Assembly (NCBI GenBank): GCA_903923795.1
Contig: CAIXYX010000018.1
Span: 1 to 6,089 of the forward strand
Direction: 5' to 3'
Origin: an uncultured Microcaldota archaeon
Lineage (GTDB): Archaea; Micrarchaeota; Micrarchaeia; Anstonellales; Anstonellaceae
DNA length: 6,089 nt
In this document: in pieces, positions 1 to 6,089 of the stretch
Layout: every line of letters begins with the position of its first letter
Position numbering within the stretch: position 1 is the stretch's first letter
Program-made: the position numbers and the translations under genes
Notes under the pieces: model-generated
The model's database searches: none
The model's input: only the letters and a program-made list of their open reading frames with translations
What the model was told of the DNA's origin: nothing

Positions 1-3000
1 CGCGTCGCCGTCCATCATGAATTCGTTGCTCTCGGTCACTTCGCCGACGCAGGCACAAATCACGCCTGCCATCGCTTTCTCGAATTCGCCTTTTTTCGCC
101 GGATGCACGCTCACGATGAAACGACCGGCCGACTCCGAGAAGAGAATCTTGTCCGCCCGCAGACCATCGGTGTGCGGCACGTCGCGCAGATGCACGCGGC
201 AGCCCAATTGCCCGCCTATCGAGCATTCGGCCAGCGCGACGGCCAAGCCCCCATCGGAGCAGTCGTGCGCAGAAGCAACGAGGCCGGAATTGATGGCTGA
301 ATAGAGCTTGTGATAAAGGGCCGCATTGGTTTTCAAATCCACGCGCGGCACATTCGCACCAATGCTCTCGCGCATGGCATAATACTCCGAGGCGCCTAAT
401 TCATCAGAGGTGAAACCGAGGATATAGATGAGGTCGCCGCTCGATTTGAAATCACTCGACATGGCCCGCTCAACATCAGGGATTTTCCCCGCCAGACTCA
501 CGAGAAGAGTTGGCGGAATCGAGATGCGCAATGAGCCGTGCGCGTAATCGTTTTTCATCGAATCCTTGCCTGATACAAGAGGAAGAGAATATGCTTGGCA
601 CGCCTCGGCGAGCCCCGTGCAGGTGCGCACAAGCGCCGCGAGTTTCTGCTCACCGTCAGGATTATTCGCCGAGACTATCGGGTCGGGCCAGCAGAAATTG
701 TCGAGCGCGCCCCAAGTGAGCGGCTCGCCACCGGCTGCGATGTAATTTCGCACAGCTTCATCCACAGCCAATTGTGCCATGTGATACGGATCTATATCGC
801 CGTAGCGGGGAGCAAGGCCGTGCGAAACGACTATGCCCCAAGGCAGGTCGGGCACCGGCTTTAGAACGGCAGCATCCGACGGGCCGTTGCCATTCGCGCC
901 GCACATGGGCTTGATGACGCTCATGCCCTGCACCTCGTGGTCGTATTGGCGCACCACTGATTCCTTCGAGCATATGTTGAGGCGCGCAAGAAGCGCATGG
1001 AGTTCGGCCGAGAGGTCGGCAGGCATCTCGAATTCCGGCTCCTCCAATTCTGGCGCTTTCCACTCCGCCCTCAATTCCATCTTGGGCACGCCTTTGTGCA
1101 GGAAATTCAGGTTCAGGTCGGCGACAACATGCTCGTGGTATTTCACCACGAGCGCGCCGCTGTCAGTGAATTCGCCGATGTCGGTTGCTTCGACGGAGAA
1201 GCGGGCGGCGAGCGCCGCGAATTCTCCTGCCTTATCAAGCGGAACGGCAACTGTCATGCGCTCTTGTGATTCTGACAAATGTATTTCCCACGGGTCGAGG
1301 CCCGGGTATTTTAGCGGGCAGCGCTCGAGGTGGATTAGCGCGCCATTGGTTTCTTGAGCCAATTCACCCACAGAAGATGAGAGGCCGCCGGCGCCATCAT
1401 CGGTGAGGCCAGAATGAAGGCCCGCGTCAAGCGATGCGAGGATGAAATCAAGCACGCCTTTCTGCATGAACGGGTCGCCCAATTGCACGGCAGACGTCGG
1501 CGATGATTCGTTGAGAGTTTCAGATGAGAATGTGGCGCCGTGTATTCCATCTTTGCCCACGCGCCCGCCCACTACGAAGATACGGTCGCCTTTCTGCAGG
1601 TATTTCTTGTCTGTGAGCCTGCCGCCGGCTTTTCTTTTCATGAGCCCGCCTGTTCCGCAGTAGACCAATGGTTTGCCCAGATAACGGTCATCGAAATAAA
1701 TTGAACCATTCACTGTCGGTATGCCGGAGGCATTGCCGCCGCGCTCAACTCCGGCTCGCACACCCTCGAACACGCGGCGAGGGTGGAGAAGTCTGGGCGG
1801 GATTGCGCCCGCATAAGATGGATCGGCGAAGCAGAATACGTCTGTGTTGAAGATGGGTTTCGCGCCCATGCCCGCACCCAATATGTCGCGGTTCACGCCC
1901 AAAATTCCTGTGAGCGCGCCGCCGTAAGGGTCGAGCGCGGACGGGGTGTTATGTGTCTCGACTTTGACTGCGAGCGCCCAATCATCGTCCATTGCCAAAA
2001 TGCCGGCATTGTCCACGAACACGGAGAGGAGATAGGGTTTGGCGGATTTGATGCTCTCGGTTGTGGCGGAGATATATGTTTTGAAGAGGGAATTGATTTT
2101 CATGCGTGAAACGGATTTTTTCTGATGTTTTTTCGAGGCCGCGTTTTTTGCATTTGTTTTTTTCGAATTGGCCGCCCCTGCCTCACCATCTTCCCCGTCG
2201 CCTTTCTTCTTCGGCGGGGAATTGTCGGTGTAATCTATTGTGGCGTTGAAAATCTTGTGCTTGCAGTGCTCGGACCACGTCTGCGCGAGGCATTCCAATT
2301 CAACGTCGGTCGGGTGAGGAGCCAGACCGATGGCGGCACGCGCACGCTTTACCTCATCTCTCGCGTAATAATTCCGAATCGCGCGCATCTCCTCCACGCT
2401 TAGAGCGAGCAGCCTCTTTTTTGATATGCGCTCCAATTCGGAGTCTGAATCAGGCAATGGTATTTCGAAAACAGTGCCTTTGGCCGCATTGCCGGCGAGA
2501 GGAAAAGTGAGAGATTGGTAATACGCAGGCATGCCAGCCAAATCAAAACCTGCCCAACGCTCGATTAATGGATTGCACAACAAACCGATGGCCAGTGCGC
2601 GGTCCTTGCCGGCCGAGAGGTCTATTTTGCCATAGAAGAGATAAAGTGTTGAGGTGAAAACAGCGCCTTTTAGCGGGCGGCCTAAAATGTCGGAGGCGCC
2701 GGTGGCAGCGGTTTCACCAACATTGTCTTTCACTCCGGGGCGGAAACCCACTTCGATGGCATAGATGAAATTGTTGTTAAGCGGTTCGCCCAATTTGTAT
2801 TTCTGGCTCACAGGGTCACACAAAAGCTCGCGGGCGAGTTTCTCAGCATCTGCCTGCGCAAGGTCCTCCTCGAAGGTGTAGACCGACACGCGCCGCACTT
2901 TCTCCACGCCAGAATGGCCGAAGTCGTGTTGTGCGAGAGAAAGAAGCCTCTCCGCTGCCGCGTCTTGCAACGGAGTGTTCAGACTGACCTCGATTCGATG

Positions 3001-3006
3001 GACCAT
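1..3006 (-). CDS. purL: Phosphoribosylformylglycinamidine synthase, PurS-PurL fusion (PurSL type), 3' end cut by the window
   Basis: This cytoplasmic enzyme makes FGAM from FGAR, ATP and glutamine-derived ammonia, the fourth step of purine synthesis. The frame is open from ATG at 3006 to base 1: 1002 residues without a stop. Residues 3-75 and 80-155 look like two tandem PurS-like units. The PurL body follows: SEHCKHK (245-251, catalytic-type His), ETHNTP (350-355), a glycine-rich nucleotide region (361-383), DGIHGATFSS (486-495), SESQERM (578-584), SHGLAPRYGD (728-737), GKDSMKND (813-820) and HDCSDGGL (914-921). About 1000 residues with duplicated PurS matches the PurSL form, not the ~700-residue small PurL. 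From its similarity to that form, only the last few tens of residues should be missing. No PurQ glutaminase domain is seen, so ammonia should come from a separate PurQ, unless one is fused beyond the edge. A lysine-rich insert lies at 262-301. ATG 3006 is chosen because the first PurS strand begins at residue 3 and no closer upstream start is in frame. Confidence 0.93.
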   Translation of the reverse strand, partial: MVHRIEVSLNTPLQDAAAERLLSLAQHDFGHSGVEKVRRVSVYTFEEDLAQADAEKLARELLCDPVSQKYKLGEPLNNNFIYAIEVGFRPGVKDNVGETAATGASDILGRPLKGAVFTSTLYLFYGKIDLSAGKDRALAIGLLCNPLIERWAGFDLAGMPAYYQSLTFPLAGNAAKGTVFEIPLPDSDSELERISKKRLLALSVEEMRAIRNYYARDEVKRARAAIGLAPHPTDVELECLAQTWSEHCKHKIFNATIDYTDNSPPKKKGDGEDGEAGAANSKKTNAKNAASKKHQKKSVSRMKINSLFKTYISATTESIKSAKPYLLSVFVDNAGILAMDDDWALAVKVETHNTPSALDPYGGALTGILGVNRDILGAGMGAKPIFNTDVFCFADPSYAGAIPPRLLHPRRVFEGVRAGVERGGNASGIPTVNGSIYFDDRYLGKPLVYCGTGGLMKRKAGGRLTDKKYLQKGDRIFVVGGRVGKDGIHGATFSSETLNESSPTSAVQLGDPFMQKGVLDFILASLDAGLHSGLTDDGAGGLSSSVGELAQETNGALIHLERCPLKYPGLDPWEIHLSESQERMTVAVPLDKAGEFAALAARFSVEATDIGEFTDSGALVVKYHEHVVADLNLNFLHKGVPKMELRAEWKAPELEEPEFEMPADLSAELHALLARLNICSKESVVRQYDHEVQGMSVIKPMCGANGNGPSDAAVLKPVPDLPWGIVVSHGLAPRYGDIDPYHMAQLAVDEAVRNYIAAGGEPLTWGALDNFCWPDPIVSANNPDGEQKLAALVRTCTGLAEACQAYSLPLVSGKDSMKNDYAHGSLRISIPPTLLVSLAGKIPDVERAMSSDFKSSGDLIYILGFTSDELGASEYYAMRESIGANVPRVDLKTNAALYHKLYSAINSGLVASAHDCSDGGLAVALAECSIGGQLGCRVHLRDVPHTDGLRADKILFSESAGRFIVSVHPAKKGEFEKAMAGVICACVGEVTESNEFMMDGDA
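2107..2223 (-). other. Lysine-rich low-complexity insert within the PurSL protein
   Basis: Residues about 262-300 of the PurSL protein are rich in Lys, Ala, Asn, Gly and Ser, with almost no hydrophobic residues. They begin NSPPKKKGDGEDGE and end KKHQKKSVSR. The segment sits between two conserved blocks, the SEHCKHK helix with its following strand and the INSLFKTYI segment, which I recall lying much closer together in relatives. It is therefore probably a disordered surface loop. Most lysines are AAA, giving four runs of six or seven adenines on the coding strand. The frame continues correctly on both sides, so this is an insertion and not a frameshift. Confidence 0.7.
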
Positions 3007-3017
3007 ATGCTTTGGAT

Positions 3018-3036
3018 GGGAAATAAAGTTTAAGAA
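3018..3036 (-). promoter_or_regulatory. Possible archaeal promoter (TATA-like box) for the PurSL gene
   Basis: In the 81 bp between the secD stop and the PurSL start, the minus strand carries an A/T-rich block (TTCTTAAACTTTATTT). Its TTAAAC core is centred about 25 bases before the ATG. That is where an archaeal TATA box would lie if transcription began at the start codon. No Shine-Dalgarno sequence precedes the ATG (CCATCCAAAGCAT), which fits a leaderless message. The match to the archaeal TATA consensus is imperfect and there is no clear BRE, so co-transcription with secFD remains possible. Confidence 0.35.
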
Positions 3037-3087
3037 GTGTGGCCAGAGAAAGCGGCGGGACAGATAATGATGGGAATAAGATTTATC

Positions 3088-4782
3088 TCAGAGTTTCTGC
3101 TGCCCGCTCGCAGCAGCGACCGAGTTGCCCGAACCGCTCGAGCCGCCCGAGAATCCCTTGTTCTCATCCGGCGCATGCACCAAGTGCTGCACAATCGAGC
3201 CATAAGCAGGCCGCGTAATCAATACACCCAGCACATAACCCAAAATCGTCGAGGTTGCAAAGCCGATGACGTCGATGAGGCCAGAGAAGAGCAAGGGCAG
3301 CATGGCAACGGCGGCCACCAAAGCATTTGTGACGATGATGGCAAACGCTTTGTTCAGCCTCTCGTGAGCGTCTTCATGAACGCCTTTCTTCAGAATTTCG
3401 TCAGTGACGACGATCTGCGCATCGACCGACACGCCGATTGCCGAGATGATGCCGGCCATGGCGGCCAAATCAATCGAGAATGAGCCGATGATGGCCACGA
3501 GGATGATGACTTCGGAAACGGAGATGAAGACGATGGGCAACACGACTTTGAGCGTGCGGTAGCGCAAAGCGACCATGAACGAGATGCACAGCATGGCGAA
3601 TGCCGCGCCAATCACCGAGAGGCGCAGGAATTCCGCACCAAGAGGCGCCTGCACTTCCTGCACCTGCCCGACCGAAATCTGCACCGGCAGCGCGCCGCCT
3701 TTTAGCACTGCCATTGTTTCTCTGGCGCGGCGGTCTGCATCCTGCACGCGTGCATTTCCAAGGCCTGTAGCCGGACCGTTGATGACATATGAGTTGAACG
3801 AGCTGGGGACACCCTGCGTGACATCGGCTGTGAGCGAGGGGGCCGAATTCAGGCCGACGGCGGTCCATGAGTCCACGATTGTGGTGGTGGCCGCGCCGTT
3901 CGAGGTGCGATAATGGGGCTGCATGTCGACCGGTTTCTTCATCACCATGACAAAGCCGGATGCGTTGAGCTTCGAGATGAGGGCCGAGCTTGCATTGGAT
4001 GATAGAATGGCCTGCGTCTGGTTGTCAAATGGTTTTAGCGTGAGATTCTCGCCCTGCGAGATAAGGTCTTCTTCGAGATAGATGGTGATGTTGTGGCCGT
4101 TGAGCTTCATCGCGTCCTGCGTGGCTTTCAATGCATCGGCCTGCCTGATGTTTCCGGCCGCCACTGTGCTGACATTGGCTTGCGCCAAGAGGTCGGCTTT
4201 CGAGATTACTATGATGGCATCGGTCGGCCTGTCCACAAACATGTAGATTGGATAATTTGTCTTGCCTTTGGCGGCAGTGGTGAAGCGCGTCTCGCCCTGC
4301 GGAGTTACCGAGAACGAGATGGCCCAGTCCCCGCCGCTCTGCGCCAATTGGCTGCCCGTCACACGGTAGATGCGCTGTGTGAGCACGTCGCTGCCCTGAA
4401 CTGCCACCTGCCCGTCGACTGTGGCTGTGAACACGCCCTGCTGCGAGAGAATCTGCAGAATTTCGGACAAGAGCTGGCTGTTTGTTTTGGCCACCTCTAC
4501 ATATATTTCGGAATCGCCGACTGGTCTTACCCGCACTTCGGTGAGGGCGAATGTCGAGGCTCTCGCCTTGATTGTATCGACCATTTCGCCCATTGTCACC
4601 GAATCCACGGGCTGCTCCAAGAGAACGGGCACGCGCAAGCCTCCGGAGAAGTCTATGCCGAATTTCAGGCCGCCGTTGAACGGGCCTCCGTTGACGAAAA
4701 TCCATGAGATGGCGAGAAGCAGTATGAAGAGCAGCGCCATGACGCGCCGCTCTTGCAGGATTTCGAGGATGATGTTAGACAT
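3088..4782 (-). CDS. secD: Protein-export membrane protein SecD, archaeal type
   Basis: SecD, paired with SecF, is an RND-type membrane subunit that helps pull or release proteins leaving the Sec channel, driven by the ion gradient. The 564-residue product has TM1 at about 14-31, the D1 motif GIDFSGG (42-48), a large extracytoplasmic domain (about 50-385), and five more membrane segments near 386-406, 411-433, 436-456, 478-499 and 503-525. TM4 holds SAIGVSVDAQIVVTDEI; its Asp454 aligns with the conserved proton-relay Asp of bacterial SecD (E. coli D519). The D1 motif reads GIDF, closer to the SecF form than the GLDL common in SecD. The tail after TM6 is Gly/Ser-rich and probably disordered. 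Six N-X-S/T sequons lie at residues 203-275. The ATG is 17 bp after the secF TAG stop. Upstream AAAAGGGATTCCT is at best a weak ribosome site, so translation may be coupled to secF. The gene ends in TGA. Confidence 0.95.
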   Translation of the reverse strand: MSNIILEILQERRVMALLFILLLAISWIFVNGGPFNGGLKFGIDFSGGLRVPVLLEQPVDSVTMGEMVDTIKARASTFALTEVRVRPVGDSEIYVEVAKTNSQLLSEILQILSQQGVFTATVDGQVAVQGSDVLTQRIYRVTGSQLAQSGGDWAISFSVTPQGETRFTTAAKGKTNYPIYMFVDRPTDAIIVISKADLLAQANVSTVAAGNIRQADALKATQDAMKLNGHNITIYLEEDLISQGENLTLKPFDNQTQAILSSNASSALISKLNASGFVMVMKKPVDMQPHYRTSNGAATTTIVDSWTAVGLNSAPSLTADVTQGVPSSFNSYVINGPATGLGNARVQDADRRARETMAVLKGGALPVQISVGQVQEVQAPLGAEFLRLSVIGAAFAMLCISFMVALRYRTLKVVLPIVFISVSEVIILVAIIGSFSIDLAAMAGIISAIGVSVDAQIVVTDEILKKGVHEDAHERLNKAFAIIVTNALVAAVAMLPLLFSGLIDVIGFATSTILGYVLGVLITRPAYGSIVQHLVHAPDENKGFSGGSSGSGNSVAAASGQQKL

Positions 4783-4799
4783 AGGAATCCCTTTTGGCG

Positions 4800-5972
4800 C
4801 TAAGACCTAAAGAAAAAGCTCCACAGCGGCTTGTCCGAGCGCGTGTGGCCTTTCTTGTGCTGCTCTTCGGCGTAATGCAAAACGATGACTGCGTTGAAGC
4901 ACCATGTGGCGATAAGGTCGCCAAACAGGCCCGCGAGGGCCACAGCGGAAATCTGATAATAGATGGGGATGCGGGTGACTAATGCGAGCACCAAGAGGGC
5001 GCTGAAAGCCACGATGGCCGACAAGCTCATTGTGGCGCCGGTCTTCATGGCATCATATGCCCGCTGACTCGCCGAGCCTTCGGTGCGCTTGAGCACGCGC
5101 ATGGTGAGCAACACGTCGGTGTCGAGCGAGAAGCCAATCAGCATCATCAATGCGGAGAATGAAGCCAATGTGAGGGGGATGCCGAATAATGCCATTGCCC
5201 CCATGGCCATGAGCACGTCGGAGAGGGCGCCGGTCAGGACGGCCACTGATGGGATGGCGCTTCGAAAGATGATGAACACCACCATTGATGTGAGGATGAT
5301 GGATGCGATGACGACATTCACCGCCGTGTCGAAGAATTTGGCCGAGAGAGAGGATGTCACCTCGTCGAATGAGGCGCTCGAGCCGGGCACTGCCGTGGAT
5401 ACGACATCGCGCAGGCGCTGGCGTTCGGCATCGTTTAGGAGAGAATATGCCGAACTTACCGCGCTCGACAGCTGCGAGGTGGTGTTGTAATCCGCGGCGC
5501 GTGAGGAAACGTTTGCCAAGACGAACAGCTTGTCCGCCGAAACCTGCAATGCTTTGAATGAGGTGTTGTAGGCCGCCATCGCAACTGTGTCATTGGTGCC
5601 GAGTGCCATGCCCTCGTCGTTTTCGGCGGTTTTCTTTAAGAGAAGGAAATCAGTCTTCATGGCATCTGCCTGCACCATGATGGAGGAGCGCTGCAATTCG
5701 ATTTGGGTCGAGTAGCCGCCGGGGTTCGGTTTGGACTCCATCTGCTCGACATGATAGCCGGAGGCATCGAACGCCTTGCTCAATGCTACCGTGTCGACGG
5801 TGTTGTTCGACTGGATGGTGACGTCGATGCCGCCCTTGAAATCAATGCCCATTCGGATTGGGGAGATGAAGAGTATGAGGATTAGGGAGATGAGGACCAG
5901 CACCACCGGTATGATGAACAGCCGGCGGTAATGGGGGTGCGCGTAGAGGTTGGGGATGTCCATAAAGAACAC
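4800..5972 (-). CDS. secF: Protein-export membrane protein SecF, archaeal type
   Basis: SecF is the partner of SecD in the membrane complex assisting Sec-dependent export. The 390-residue form shows TM1 (about 18-37), the D1-type motif GIDFKGG (42-48), an extracytoplasmic domain (about 49-212), and five further membrane segments near 217-237, 239-259, 264-290, 313-333 and 341-366. The TM4 motif IGFSLDTDVLLTMRVLKR (279-296) and the later DLIATWCFNAVI (352-363) match archaeal SecF rather than bacterial SecF. At 390 residues it is about 100 longer than the usual archaeal SecF, as I recall it; the extra length is a Ser/Ala-rich, probably helical part of the extracytoplasmic domain (about 100-200). 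That domain has five N-X-S/T sequons. The frame can start at GTG 5972 or ATG 5963; the second (MDIPNLYAHPHYRR) loses only three residues. Neither has a Shine-Dalgarno sequence. GTG suits a leaderless start and ATG is the more usual codon; the choice is open. Confidence 0.94.
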   Translation of the reverse strand: MFFMDIPNLYAHPHYRRLFIIPVVLVLISLILILFISPIRMGIDFKGGIDVTIQSNNTVDTVALSKAFDASGYHVEQMESKPNPGGYSTQIELQRSSIMVQADAMKTDFLLLKKTAENDEGMALGTNDTVAMAAYNTSFKALQVSADKLFVLANVSSRAADYNTTSQLSSAVSSAYSLLNDAERQRLRDVVSTAVPGSSASFDEVTSSLSAKFFDTAVNVVIASIILTSMVVFIIFRSAIPSVAVLTGALSDVLMAMGAMALFGIPLTLASFSALMMLIGFSLDTDVLLTMRVLKRTEGSASQRAYDAMKTGATMSLSAIVAFSALLVLALVTRIPIYYQISAVALAGLFGDLIATWCFNAVIVLHYAEEQHKKGHTRSDKPLWSFFFRS

Positions 5973-5993
5973 GTCTGAAAATGCACAAGTGAT

Positions 5994-6036
5994 GGGTTTA
6001 TTCTCTTTTTACATTGGGGGCGAAAGGATAAAAAGG
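5994..6036 (-). promoter_or_regulatory. Probable promoter region of the secF-secD operon
   Basis: Two TATA-like elements precede secF on the minus strand. The nearer, AAAAAGAGAATAAAC, has an A/G-rich BRE-like run followed by AATAAA centred near 6000. That is about 28 bases before GTG 5972 and 37 before ATG 5963, so the nearer start would be essentially leaderless. The farther, CCTTTTTATCC centred near 6030, would give a leader of some 30-40 bases. No ribosome binding site lies before either start codon. Which element is used cannot be decided from sequence alone. Confidence 0.4.
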
Positions 6037-6061
6037 CGCGGGGATGGTTGGAGGGATAAAA
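6026..6061 (-). repeat. Two direct copies of TTTTATCC upstream of secF
   Basis: The octamer TTTTATCC (minus strand) occurs at 6054-6061 and again at 6026-6033, 28 bp apart start to start. The copies could be alternative TATA boxes or paired sites for a regulator on nearly the same DNA face. Such an A/T-rich octamer could also recur by chance in an intergenic region. Confidence 0.35.
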
Positions 6062-6089
6062 CTTAAGAACAAACAAAATAAAATATTGA
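6062..6089. other. A/T-rich edge of the intergenic region
   Basis: The last 28 bases are strongly A/T-rich, unlike the rest of the window. On the minus strand they hold T-runs (ATTTTATTTTG) that could be an archaeal T-rich terminator of a gene upstream of secF. On the plus strand they could be part of a promoter for a divergent gene beyond the edge. Neither reading can be settled here, and no coding sequence is visible. Confidence 0.3.

Noticed and set aside
833..1357. Plus-strand open frame of 174 codons
   Set aside because: It is antisense to the conserved PurL body; the composition (Ser/Ala/Arg) is typical of a shadow frame.
3007..3087. Possible terminator after secD
   Set aside because: The minus strand shows only short T-rich bits (CTTATT, CTTTCTCT), with no clear hairpin or long T-run, so I could not support a terminator.
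3037..3483. Plus-strand open frame starting in the gap between secD and the PurSL gene
   Set aside because: Only its first codons are intergenic; the rest is antisense to the SecD TM4-TM6 region. The translation shows no domain and no start signal.
4093..4707. Plus-strand open frame of 204 codons
   Set aside because: It lies wholly antisense to secD, whose frame is supported by family motifs. Its translation has no recognisable domain, and long antisense frames are expected opposite G/C-rich coding DNA.
3088..5972. Possibility that the two membrane proteins are an RND drug or lipid exporter rather than SecDF
   Set aside because: The GIDF-GG motifs after TM1, six-TM layout in each of two paired genes, TM4 SVDAQIV and SLDTDVLLTMRVLKR motifs, and secF-secD order all fit SecF and SecD specifically.
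1..6089. New defence, mobile or secretion system
   Set aside because: All three genes are identifiable housekeeping genes. No transposase, integrase, toxin pair, nuclease or repeat array is present, and the intergenic DNA is under 200 bp in total.
1..6089. Absence of GTAC and CTAG in the window
   Set aside because: I found no GTAC or CTAG. GTA and TAC are themselves scarce here, so only about four GTAC are expected, and CTAG is rare in most prokaryotes; neither is convincing alone, unlike GATC.

Overview
The window holds three genes, all on the minus strand: secF (5972 to 4800), then secD (4782 to 3088), then a PurS-PurL fusion gene of purine synthesis (3006 down to base 1, where it runs off the edge). 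Two intergenic stretches, 81 bp and about 117 bp, separate or precede them. No RNA gene, mobile element or CRISPR array was seen. The plus strand carries only open frames antisense to these genes.

The organism is most likely an archaeon. SecF precedes SecD, as in archaeal secFD operons. The SecF TM4 motif (SLDTDVLLTMRVLKR) follows the archaeal pattern rather than the bacterial one. The two gene clusters have A/T-rich TATA-like boxes about 25-28 bases ahead of the start codon, and no convincing Shine-Dalgarno sequence. G+C is moderately high (mid-fifties percent by eye). A DPANN-type lineage such as Micrarchaeota is possible but cannot be shown from this window.

secF and secD are 17 bp apart and surely form one transcription unit. 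Together they encode the membrane SecDF complex, which uses the ion gradient to assist late steps of Sec-dependent protein export. Downstream, after a short spacer with its own possible promoter, lies a gene for a long FGAM synthase. It has two N-terminal PurS-like repeats fused to the PurL catalytic body and would need a separate PurQ glutaminase. It is unrelated in function to SecDF, so the adjacency is probably incidental.

Points beyond routine annotation: strong avoidance of GATC throughout (3 sites counted), visible in codon choice; a cluster of N-glycosylation sequons confined to the extracytoplasmic domains of SecD and SecF; an extra helical segment in SecF; and a lysine-rich, A-tract-encoded insert in the purine enzyme. 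I did not find a convincing new multi-gene system here.
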